A stretch of 64,000 nucleotides of DNA, taken from Frondihabitans sp. PAMC 28766 (GTDB lineage: Bacteria; Actinomycetota; Actinomycetes; Actinomycetales; Microbacteriaceae). This document shows positions 17,722-27,158 of this stretch, one piece after another; the stretch's first letter is position 1; every line of letters begins with the position of its first letter. Under the pieces are notes generated by a model. That model saw only the letters and a list, made by a program, of their open reading frames with translations, was not told the origin of the DNA and searched no databases. The position numbers were made by a program, and so were the translations under genes. The stretch covers positions 3,534,001-3,598,000 of the forward strand of contig NZ_CP014513.1 of the NCBI RefSeq assembly GCF_001577365.1. Reading direction: 5' to 3'.

Positions 17722-20067
17722 ATGGCGCTAGACACGTCGACGGTGTCGATACCCCTCGGCGAGTCCTCGCTCGCACGGGCGCGACGCACGGTCACGAGGC
17801 CCGTCCGGCGCGCCATTCGCGTCGTCGCGACGTCCGACCCCGACCTGTCGCGGCTCCGCACGGCGACCACGACCATCACGTGCCTGATCGTCGTCGCGAT
17901 CGTCCTGTTCGCTCTCGCAGCGATCACGCACCTGTCGGCCATCGGGATCATCCCCGGGCTCATGCTGACGATGATCTCCAACAACGCCGTCCGCGAGCCG
18001 AGGGCGAAGCCGCGAGCGGTCACGATCCTGCTGATGATCCCGTCGGCGATGATAGGCGTCACCCTCGCGTCGCTGACGAACGACGTGACGCTGGTGGCCG
18101 ACATCGTGTTCGTGGCCGTCGCCATGGCCGCGATCTTCGTGCGCGTGATCGGCCAGCGCGGCGTGCCGATCGGGATGATCGCGTTCATGACGTACTTCAT
18201 CTCGATCTTCACGAAGGTGGATCGGGGCGAACTGCCCGAGATCTACGGCGCCATCGTCATCGCCGCCCTCGTCGTGATCGCGCTGCGGTGGCTGCTGCGT
18301 CCGCGGCACCCCGACCGCGATCTCCGGCGGATGCTGGGGGCCCTCGGCGTGCGAGCCGGGCGGGTGCTGGACGCCGTCGACGAGGGCGTCCGCGCCGGAG
18401 GCATCGACGAGAAACTGCACCGCTCGGTCGCCTCGCGGCTCGCGGCCAGCAGCTCGACGGCCTCGGGGGCCGAGCAGGCCCTCGGCACGGCCGACCACCC
18501 CCTGGTGGACGGCCTCGCCAACGCCGAGCTCAGCGTGCGCATCTTCGACTTCCAGCTCACCCTCGAGCGTCTGCACAGCGTCGTCCGCCGGGTGCTCGTC
18601 GACAAGACTCTGACCGACGATCAACGTCTCGATCTCTCGCAGCGCCTCCGTCGACTGCGGCGTGCCGTGCACGCCCCCGCGCAGATGAGCCGCGAGCAGG
18701 TGCGCGCCGAAGCCCTGGGCGACGAGGCACAGCCGTTCACCTCGTCGATCCCGGTGGTCGCCGGGCACGGCGCCCACGTGTCGCCCGACGGGGTCTCCGA
18801 GAGCGACGAACGGCTCGAGACGATGGGCCGCCTCATCAGCTTCGGGTTCGCGTCCTGGCAGGGCATCGTCGCCCGCGGCCCCGACGGCGACCCCGCGCAA
18901 GCCGCCCAGGCCGCCGAGACGGTCGACGATCTCGAGGCGCTGGAGCCCGCTGATCCTGCCGACGACCCGTCGCCGACACCGCGGCAGCGTCGCCGCGACG
19001 CCCTCCCCCAGCTCGCGCGCACGGCGGTGCAGGTCGGGCTCGCCGGGGCACTGGCCCTCGCCGCGGGCACGGCGCTCTCGCCGACCCGCTGGTTCTGGGC
19101 GTCGATCGCGGCGTTCGTCGTCTACATCGGCACGTCGACGCGCGGCGAGATCCTGTCGAAGGGCTGGCTGAGGGTCGTCGGCACGCTCGGCGGCGTCGTG
19201 TTCGGCGTGCTGATCGCCGGGGTCGTCAGCGGCAACTTCGTGGTGTCGATCGTGCTGATCGTGATCTGCCTGTTCCTCGGCTTCTACTTCATGCAGGTGT
19301 CGCAGGTGTGGATGATCTTCGGCATCACGACCATGCTCGCGCTGCTTTACGGCCTGCTCGGCGAGTTCAGCGTCGGCCTGCTGCTGCTGAGACTCGAAGA
19401 GACGGCCCTCGGCGCCGCGATCGGCATCCTGGTCTCCTACTTCGTCTTCCCCAACAGCACGCGCGACGCGATGCGTGCGGGCACCCGCACCTTCCTGGGG
19501 GCACTGTCGTCGTCGCTCGGCACCGCCGTCCGGCGCCTCTCGATGCCGACCCGGCCCGTCGGCGGGGCCGCGGCCGCCCCCGACGACGCACGAGCGCTCC
19601 GCGACTCCTACCTGGCGCTGACCACGACGAGCAAGCCGGTCACGCAGGGCTGGTCGGGGGTGTCGAACCGGTCAGGATCCCGTCGCACACTGGTGATCCT
19701 GGGGGCCTGCGAGTACCACGGGCGGGCCCTCATGCGCCTGGCCGACGGTGCTCTGGGCGCAGCCGACACACCCGCCCTGCGCGAGGCGCTCGACCGGGCC
19801 GTCGCCGCCGTGCGGGCCGACATCGACGCCTTCGTAGGCGCTCTCGACACCAGGATGTCCGAGGTCACCCTCCGACCGGCGGGCGACGTCATCGACCTGC
19901 TCGAAGACCACACCGACCTCGACGGCTCCCGTCGCTACCGGGCCCTCACCGGGGTCGCGCGCCACCTCCACGCCATCGATCAGGCGCTCTGCAACCGCGC
20001 CTCCGAGCTCGGGGCGACGCTCGAACCGCTGCGCGCGGGCGAGCCCGCCGGCGCATCCGGCCGCTAG
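17722..20067 (+). CDS. FUSC-family membrane protein
   Basis: 781 residues of the fusaric-acid-resistance (FUSC/YccS) type. The first membrane block spans roughly residues 50-195, with segments such as TITCLIVVAIVLFALAAI and EIYGAIVIAALVVIALRW. A cytoplasmic region follows, then a second membrane block near 430-570 (LAGALALAAGTALS, FGVLIAGVVSG, VLIVICLFLGFYFM, the last followed by IGILVSYFVFPNS), then a helical cytoplasmic tail. Such proteins are presumed exporters of aromatic acids or envelope-associated transporters. ATG at 17722 with GGAGG upstream. Its stop overlaps, tail to tail, the stop of the esterase remnant on the other strand. Confidence 0.87.
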   Translation: MALDTSTVSIPLGESSLARARRTVTRPVRRAIRVVATSDPDLSRLRTATTTITCLIVVAIVLFALAAITHLSAIGIIPGLMLTMISNNAVREPRAKPRAVTILLMIPSAMIGVTLASLTNDVTLVADIVFVAVAMAAIFVRVIGQRGVPIGMIAFMTYFISIFTKVDRGELPEIYGAIVIAALVVIALRWLLRPRHPDRDLRRMLGALGVRAGRVLDAVDEGVRAGGIDEKLHRSVASRLAASSSTASGAEQALGTADHPLVDGLANAELSVRIFDFQLTLERLHSVVRRVLVDKTLTDDQRLDLSQRLRRLRRAVHAPAQMSREQVRAEALGDEAQPFTSSIPVVAGHGAHVSPDGVSESDERLETMGRLISFGFASWQGIVARGPDGDPAQAAQAAETVDDLEALEPADPADDPSPTPRQRRRDALPQLARTAVQVGLAGALALAAGTALSPTRWFWASIAAFVVYIGTSTRGEILSKGWLRVVGTLGGVVFGVLIAGVVSGNFVVSIVLIVICLFLGFYFMQVSQVWMIFGITTMLALLYGLLGEFSVGLLLLRLEETALGAAIGILVSYFVFPNSTRDAMRAGTRTFLGALSSSLGTAVRRLSMPTRPVGGAAAAPDDARALRDSYLALTTTSKPVTQGWSGVSNRSGSRRTLVILGACEYHGRALMRLADGALGAADTPALREALDRAVAAVRADIDAFVGALDTRMSEVTLRPAGDVIDLLEDHTDLDGSRRYRALTGVARHLHAIDQALCNRASELGATLEPLRAGEPAGASGR

Positions 20068-20600
20068 ACCCCGGCCACCTCGGAGTCGAACCGGTAGTCG
20101 CCCGGGTCGTACGCCGACGAGACGTCGAACACCTGGGCACCCGACGCGTGCGACTCGACGGACGGCCAGTCGACGGCACCGGTCGTGATGAACCGCACCC
20201 ACGCTGCATGCATCGCGTCGGCGAGAGCCTGCGGCGGGTTCGCGCCGAACTGCTCGTTCACGCCTGACGCGTCGAGCAGGTCGAACGCGAACGGGATGTC
20301 CTGGCAGTGGGCGGCCGTGCCCGTGACCGGCGACCGGTAGGCGAAGTCGAACAGCCACGTCGCAGCGGCCGAGCCGGAGGCTTCGCGCAGCGCCCGGACA
20401 TGCATTGCGGGGCCGCGGAACATCTGCTCGACGGCCAGCACGCTCTGCGCGTACTCCTCCCCCACGTCGGCGATCCGCGCGAGGTACGCGTCGACGGCAG
20501 CGTCCGAGACCCCGGCGAGCCGCAGATCGGCCACCCCGGCTCGGCTGACCTCCGAGAGACCCGCGCGTCCCGTCCGCGTGAGCCACGAGCTGCGCCGGCG
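20064..20600 (-). pseudogene. C-terminal remnant of a type-B carboxylesterase
   Basis: About 175 residues correspond to the end of a carboxylesterase/para-nitrobenzyl esterase. TWLFDFAYRSP and AAHCQDIPFAFDLL contain the catalytic His region, and ADAMHAAWVRFITTG is the usual C-terminal helix. The N-terminal half with the GESAG nucleophile elbow is missing: the sequence upstream is the intact DUF1080 gene. The frame happens to stay open into that gene, but the translation there is not esterase-like. It therefore appears to be a deletion remnant. Confidence 0.7.
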
Positions 20601-20634
20601 GCACGGGTGGGTGGCACTCGACGCCGTGTGAGCG

Positions 20635-21459
20635 TCAGACCTCGGGCAGGACCTCGTCCACCACGAGGTCGCGCCACCGCACCACAGCGCCCGGCGCCCA
20701 CCGGTCGTCGCCCATGCGCTCGTCGTTGTCGTGCACCTCGAGGGCGATGTGACCGGCCCGCCCGAGGAGGGCGGCCACCTGGTCGGCGTCGTAGCCCGGC
20801 CACGACATCGTGGCCGTCTCGACCTCGTAGAGCTTCGTGCCGTTGACCCAGCTGGTGAGCGTCGGCGTCGCACCGACGCAGCGCAACCGGATCTCGTTCC
20901 AGTCGCCCCAGCGCCACGCGTCGAGGAAGTCGGACGCCGTCGCCCGGTACGAGAGCAGGTCGATCTTGGCCTGCGTGACCGGCTCGAGGGTGGTCGCAGG
21001 GTCTTCCTCGACAAGACCGTTCGGGCGGCCGTCGGCGTCGCGGTGCACGTCGAGCACGTGCCCGATCGCGTGGAAGCCGCTGACGCCGTTGCCGTAGAAG
21101 CCGCCGATGCTGCCCGACTTGTGGTGGTCGACCAGCACCTGCAGACCCTGGGACGCGATGTCGGTCGTGCGCACCAGGAAGCCGGTGTCGGCTGGCCAGT
21201 CGGGTCGCACCTCGAGGGTCAACTCGAAGTCGGCGAACACGTCGTCGGTGACGAGGTAGCCGCCGAAGCCCCCGGGTGGTTCTTGCCCGCCGACGATCGC
21301 GCCGTCGTCGACCGTCCACCGGCCCGATGTCGCTGCCGCAGCCCGATAGCGAGGCGAGTCGTGATCGGGCTCGACACCACCCGGGGCGACCGGCACGGGC
21401 AGCCGCGGCACGGCGTGCCAGCCGGCGAGCGAGTGGCCGTCGAACAGTGCCCGGCTCAT
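20635..21459 (-). CDS. DUF1080 (3-keto-disaccharide hydrolase type) protein
   Basis: A 274-residue concanavalin-like beta-sandwich of the DUF1080 family (Pfam 3keto-disac_hyd). It opens LFDGHSLAGWH, then GRWTVDDGAIVGG, and has FADFELTLEVRPDWPADTGFLVRTTD and GNWNEIRL-like WGDWNEIRLRCVGATPTLTSWVNG, all diagnostic. Related proteins cleave 3-keto-glycosides by elimination. It overlaps the Gfo/Idh/MocA gene by 4 nt (ATGA), and that family supplies C3 oxidation in known 3-keto pathways. No signal peptide, so it would act in the cytoplasm. Confidence 0.88.
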   Translation of the reverse strand: MSRALFDGHSLAGWHAVPRLPVPVAPGGVEPDHDSPRYRAAAATSGRWTVDDGAIVGGQEPPGGFGGYLVTDDVFADFELTLEVRPDWPADTGFLVRTTDIASQGLQVLVDHHKSGSIGGFYGNGVSGFHAIGHVLDVHRDADGRPNGLVEEDPATTLEPVTQAKIDLLSYRATASDFLDAWRWGDWNEIRLRCVGATPTLTSWVNGTKLYEVETATMSWPGYDADQVAALLGRAGHIALEVHDNDERMGDDRWAPGAVVRWRDLVVDEVLPEV

Positions 21460-22645
21460 GAGTCGGTCCGGTCGGCGAGAGCCCACGGCTCGCGGGTCGT
21501 CGTGACCGGCAGCCCCGATGCGGTGGCTTCGTCGATCGCCAGGCCGATCTGGTGGTCGTGGAGGCCCTGCGCCAGCGGATACGGGGGTGCCCCGTCCTCG
21601 CGGATCCAAGCGCCCATACGAGCGAGCAGCGTGGCGACGGCGATGTCGTCGTCCATGAGGCGCGCCCCCTCGAACTCGTTGCGGAAGACCACGCGTCCGT
21701 CGAACGACACGTGTGTGAGGTCTAGCCCCTCGTAGTTCATGCCCTGCCCCGACATCGCGCGCTCGAGCCGCGAGATCACGGGCGTCACGGGGTCGGCGAG
21801 CCGCACCACGTCGTCGTCGTCGATCTCGCCGGCACTCCCCCTGATTCGCAGGTGGTCGGGCCGCAGCGGGTTCCACCACTGGTTGTCGGTGAAGTCGTAG
21901 ACGCCCGTCCGGCCCGCGCCGAAATCGATCGTGCTCAGGATCGAGCGCGCGTCTTTCGGCGTCGAGTCCTGCGTCCACCCCGCCGGGGTGATCGGGTCGA
22001 CCAGCGGCGCGGTGAAGGCGTGCGAGACGACGGTGGCCGGCTCGAGGCCCACCCCGAGGGCCGCCCGCATGAGCGCCACAGCGTGGTAAAGGTGCGTCGA
22101 ACTGACGTGCGCCCCCGTCGGAGTGCCGATGACGCCGTCGCGCGCGAGAGTCAGGCGAGCCGCGTTCGACGGCAGCAGCTCGTACTGCTCGGCGATCTGC
22201 ACGAGGCGGCTCGCGCCGACGTCCGCCCAGAGCGACCGCATGCCGTCGAGATCCGGGGCGGGCGGCGTCTCCGAGAGCACCGGGATGCCGCGGGCGACGA
22301 GCTCGCGCGTCAGCTCGGGCGTGACCGCCCACGGCACGCTCACGACGACGAAGTCGGGGCGCTCGACGGCGAGGAGGTCGTCGAACGAGCGGTAGGTGGG
22401 GACGCCCCAGGAGGCCTCGACCTCGGCTCCTGGCTCGGCACGCCGGGTCACGACACCGGTCACGCGGAACCTCTCGGGCAGAGCGTAGGCGAGGCGCAGG
22501 AAGACGGACGAGCGCCAGCCGCTGCCGACGATCGCGTAGGTCGTCAGCGGAGGGGTCGGTAGGCCCTTCGTGCGGGTGGCGACGGGCACCGTTCCCGGCG
22601 ATACCGACCGGACGGAGACCGACTGGTCAGGGACCGCCCGGTCGC

Positions 22646-22649
<4 letters not shown>
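21456..22649 (-). CDS. Gfo/Idh/MocA-family oxidoreductase
   Basis: 397 residues. An N-terminal Rossmann fold (TYAIVGSGWRSSVFLRLAYALPERFRVTGVV) is followed by the usual ERPDFVVVSVPWAVTPELTRELVARGIPVLSETPPAPD segment, where the Lys of the classical EKP motif is replaced (ETPP). The C-terminal alpha/beta domain follows. Members oxidise sugars or inositols with NAD(P). It is coupled by 4-nt overlaps both to the GH1 gene upstream and the DUF1080 gene downstream. I infer sugar C3 oxidation before DUF1080 cleavage; the ETPP variant makes catalytic competence worth checking. Confidence 0.87.
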
Positions 22650-24028
<1,379 letters not shown>

Positions 24029-24041
24029 GGTGTCCTCTTCT

Positions 24042-25028
24042 TCAGGAGCCGGCCGGGGCCGGCTGGAAATCGAGCCAGTTCGACTGCGCCGGCAGGAGGC
24101 GCTCGGCCTCGTGCCAGAAGTCCTCGGGCAGCACGGTGGCCGCGGATGCGAGCACCACGTCGAGTCGTGCGAGGCGGCTGAAGCCGACGATCGTCGTGGC
24201 GATGCGCGGGTCGCGGCGCGAGAAGAGCATGGCGGCGGTGGCGAGGTCGGTGCCCCAGGCCCGGCAGAGGGCGTCGAGCTCGCCGATGGCGGTGAGCGTG
24301 GCCGGGGTCGCCGGGCGGTACCCGTACGACGTCGATCCGCCCTGCGGGTTCGCCAGGATGCCTCCGCCGTAGACGGCCGCATTGACGACGGCGACCCCGA
24401 GCGACGCGGCCTGCGCCAGCAGAGCCGTTGCGCTGCGGTCCACGAGCGTCCAGCGGTTGTGTACGAGGCACACTTCGAAGATGCCCAGGTCGAGGTACCG
24501 GCTCATCTCGATCGTGTCGCCGCCGGCGAGGCCGATGTGCTCGATCTCGCCCTCGTCGCGGAGGTTCAGAAGCGTCTCGACCGCGCCGCCCGGGGCCGTC
24601 ATCATGTCGAAGTCGTGGAATTCGGGGTCGTGCAAGTGCACGAGCGGCAGTGTCTCGAGGCCGAGCCGGGCCTTGCTCTCGGCGACGGATCGGCGCACGC
24701 GCTCGCCCGAATAGTCGGCCCCGTCGGCGTCGACCTTGGTGATCACGACGAAGTCGCCGGGCAGGCCGCCCGCACGGGCGATCCCCTGGCCGATCCGTGT
24801 CTCGCTCTGGCCGTTCGAGTAGCCGTTGGCCGTGTCGATGACGCGGATGGGGCTCTGCAGCACGGCCTCGACGAGTTCGACCGCGGCGTCTTCGGCAACC
24901 TCGTAGCCGAAGTTCTCTGGCATGCTGCCGAGGGGCCCGGCGCCGAGCGTGAGCGCCGAGACGCTGAGGCCGGTCGAGCCCACGGGGCGGATCCAGTCGG
25001 GTGCCTGGTCGGCGGGCTCGTGGGGCAT
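24042..25028 (-). CDS. Aldo/keto reductase, sugar dehydrogenase-like
   Basis: 328 residues of the aldo/keto reductase superfamily, nearest in style to D-threo-aldose 1-dehydrogenase/L-fucose dehydrogenase. Asp65 and Tyr70 in VIDTANGYSNGQSE, Lys98 in VVITKVD and His131/His133 in LVHLHDPE form the active site. The C-terminal TTIVGFSRLARLD is the cofactor region. It leads the AKR-GH1-Gfo-DUF1080 run and follows the ROK gene by 91 bp. Likely oxidises a released aldose or reduces a keto-sugar; direction is inferred from context only. Confidence 0.88.
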   Translation of the reverse strand: MPHEPADQAPDWIRPVGSTGLSVSALTLGAGPLGSMPENFGYEVAEDAAVELVEAVLQSPIRVIDTANGYSNGQSETRIGQGIARAGGLPGDFVVITKVDADGADYSGERVRRSVAESKARLGLETLPLVHLHDPEFHDFDMMTAPGGAVETLLNLRDEGEIEHIGLAGGDTIEMSRYLDLGIFEVCLVHNRWTLVDRSATALLAQAASLGVAVVNAAVYGGGILANPQGGSTSYGYRPATPATLTAIGELDALCRAWGTDLATAAMLFSRRDPRIATTIVGFSRLARLDVVLASAATVLPEDFWHEAERLLPAQSNWLDFQPAPAGS

Positions 25029-25069
25029 CGTGATCCGTTCTCATCGTCGAGGGCTCGTCTTTGTATCTT

Positions 25070-25075
25070 ATTGTA
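25070..25075 (-). promoter_or_regulatory. Possible -10 element for the AKR-GH1 operon
   Basis: On the minus strand TACAAT lies about 40 nt before the AKR start, inside an unusually AT-rich patch (25061-25080). No convincing -35 is seen at 17 bp. The patch has a repeated TTGTA block and could also be a repressor site. Confidence 0.3.
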
Positions 25076-25119
25076 ACGAAGATGCGAACCGCCACCTCTC
25101 ACCACCGGGCGGCGCAGGA

Positions 25120-26352
25120 TCAGACGGCCCGGCGCACCTTGCTGGCCGACGCCTGGTGGGGTGTCAGCCGCGTCTGCAGGGCCACGGCCGCGGCACCGAG
25201 CGCGGCCGACTCGAGGCCGACCTCCGACAGCTCGACGTGCACCGAGTGGACCGAGCGCATGAAGGTCAGCCGGTCGAGGTGGTCTCGCACGATGCGGTAG
25301 TAGATCGCGCCGGCGTCGGCGAAACCGGGCCCCGCGAGGTAGAGGTGGTCGAGGTCCATCAGGTTGGCCATCGAGACAAGCGCCTTGGCGAGGTACGTCG
25401 CCGACTCCTCGATCAGGGCCACGCAGGCCTCGTCGCCCTGGGCCGCAGCCCGCCCGATGAGGGCGAAGTCGAGGCGCAGCTCGGACGGGTCACCGCTCAG
25501 CCCGAGCGTCTCGACGAGCTGAGGGTCGGTCAGGGCGTGGCGGACCACGCTCAGGGGCGCCGCGAGCATCTCGAGGCAGCCGCGCGAGCCGCACCAGCAG
25601 TCGGGGCCGTTGACGTCGAGGATCATGTGGCCGATCTCGCCGGCGTTCGACGAGCTGCCGCCGTAGACCTTGCCCTCGATGACGATCCCGAGCCCGATGC
25701 CCGTCGCCATGTAGAGCGTCGCGAAATCCTTCGACGCGGGGATGCGCCCGACCCAGAACTCGCCGAGGGCGGCGCACGCGGAGTCCTTCTCGAGGATCAC
25801 GCCGAAGCCCGACGCGGCCTCCAACGCCTCCTGGACGTCGAAATCCTCCCAATCGGTCGCGCTCAGCGACGAGCGCAGGATGCCACCGGTTGCGTCGAGA
25901 CGCCCGGCACCGGCCACGCCGACCCCGATGACGTCGCCACGATCGATGTCGAGCTGCCGGAGGAGCACCTCGAGCTCATCGCGGATCCTGCCGACCACGA
26001 CCGAGGGCAGCGTGCCGCCGATGCCCTTCGAGACCAGGCGACCGACGAGGTTGCCGGCGAGGTCGGTGACGACGTACGTCAACCGAGCGTCGTCGAGCGA
26101 GAGCCCGACGGCGAAGCGCGAGGCGGAGTTGAGCTCGAGGAGCGTCGGCCGCTTGCCTCCGGTCGAGTCGCCGAAACCGGACTCGACGACCATGCCCTCG
26201 GCGATCAGGGTCTTGACGATGCGCGTGATCGAGGCGGCCGTCAGCCCGGAGGCCTCGACGAGGTCGACCCGGCTGACGACGCCGCCCGACCGGATCAGGT
26301 CGAGGACGGCGCTGCGAGTGTTCTCGGACGACGGCCCGATGACGCGGCTCAC
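25120..26352 (-). CDS. ROK-family transcriptional regulator
   Basis: 410 residues. An N-terminal MarR-like winged helix (ENTRSAVLDLIRSGGVVSRVDLVEASGLTAASITRIVKTLI) is fused to a ROK sugar-kinase-like domain. The DxGxK-like GDSTGGKRP link, the GVGVAGAG nucleotide segment and the zinc motif CWCGSRGCLE (Cys252, Cys254, Cys259) are intact, with the sugar-contacting GEIGHM just before it. ROK repressors of this kind bind a sugar and release DNA. The GTG at 26352 overlaps the stop of the LacI-like gene (GTGA), so the two regulators are translationally coupled. It probably controls the surrounding glycosidase locus. Confidence 0.92.
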   Translation of the reverse strand: MSRVIGPSSENTRSAVLDLIRSGGVVSRVDLVEASGLTAASITRIVKTLIAEGMVVESGFGDSTGGKRPTLLELNSASRFAVGLSLDDARLTYVVTDLAGNLVGRLVSKGIGGTLPSVVVGRIRDELEVLLRQLDIDRGDVIGVGVAGAGRLDATGGILRSSLSATDWEDFDVQEALEAASGFGVILEKDSACAALGEFWVGRIPASKDFATLYMATGIGLGIVIEGKVYGGSSSNAGEIGHMILDVNGPDCWCGSRGCLEMLAAPLSVVRHALTDPQLVETLGLSGDPSELRLDFALIGRAAAQGDEACVALIEESATYLAKALVSMANLMDLDHLYLAGPGFADAGAIYYRIVRDHLDRLTFMRSVHSVHVELSEVGLESAALGAAAVALQTRLTPHQASASKVRRAV

Positions 26353-27158
26353 GAGCTCGACCGCTCGACGATGAACGCCGCCGGAGAACGCACCTGAGTG
26401 ATCTCGCCGGTCTCGTTCATCTCGATGAGGCAGCGAGCGGCCAACTGACCGACGGCGTGCGATTCGTTGCTGACCGCCGTCAGCGGCGGGGTCGCGGCCT
26501 GACAGAGCACCGAGTCGTTCCAGGCGACGACGGCCATCTCGCCCGGCACGTCGATGCCTCGCGAGACGAGGAGGTCGAGGCCGGCGCGCGCCGTGACGTC
26601 GTCGTCGAAGACGACGGCCGTCGGTCGCGGCTCGAGGGTCAGCAGCTGCGCGGCGGCGTGCGCGCCACCCTCGCGCGTGAGCGGGGCCTCGAGCGTGCGC
26701 CCGCGCACGCCCCGACGCTCGGCTTCGGCAGTGAAGGCGCACGATCGGGCCGAAACACCGCTGGCGGCGCTCACGTAGGCGACGTCGTCGTGCCCCCGCG
26801 AGACGAGATGGTCGAGCACCGTGCGCATGGTGGCCGCGTTGTCGACGACCACGGCCGAGAAGTCGCCCACCTGCTCTTCGTCGGCGATGGCCGCGAACGG
26901 CAGCCCGAGGCCGTCGAGCAGGCCGACTCGGCTGTCTTTCCCCTGGAGGCGGAGCAGCACGATGGCGTCGACGGCGGTCGAGGCCGCCCACGAGCGGTAC
27001 ACCTGGGCCTCGGCCTTCGCGTCGGTGACGACGCGGGTGACGAGCCGCATGTCGGACTTCACGAGGGTCTCTTCCAGACCGTGGCCCAGACTCGAGATCA
27101 GGGGGTCGTGGGCGGCTCGTCGGGCACTTTGGACCAGAACGAGCCCAATGTCCTTCAT
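26349..27158 (-). CDS. LacI-type sugar-binding sensor without a DNA-binding domain
   Basis: 269 residues covering only the periplasmic-binding-protein-like core of LacI/GalR regulators. It starts with IGLVLVQSARRAAHDPLISSLGHGLEETL, which in full LacI proteins begins at about residue 60, and ends with the usual AARCLIEMNETGE and VERSS tail. The helix-turn-helix and hinge are absent, and no HTH-coding frame exists between this gene and GH2, which overlaps it by 4 nt. It is likewise coupled by 4 nt to the ROK regulator. It may be a cytoplasmic sugar sensor working with ROK, or a decayed LacI. The uninterrupted core and tight coupling favour a functional protein. Confidence 0.85.
   Translation of the reverse strand: MKDIGLVLVQSARRAAHDPLISSLGHGLEETLVKSDMRLVTRVVTDAKAEAQVYRSWAASTAVDAIVLLRLQGKDSRVGLLDGLGLPFAAIADEEQVGDFSAVVVDNAATMRTVLDHLVSRGHDDVAYVSAASGVSARSCAFTAEAERRGVRGRTLEAPLTREGGAHAAAQLLTLEPRPTAVVFDDDVTARAGLDLLVSRGIDVPGEMAVVAWNDSVLCQAATPPLTAVSNESHAVGQLAARCLIEMNETGEITQVRSPAAFIVERSSS

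Noticed and set aside
20600..21014. Extension of the esterase frame to a full-length gene
   Set aside because: The frame stays open but the translation is Arg/Ser-rich and overlaps the well-supported DUF1080 gene.
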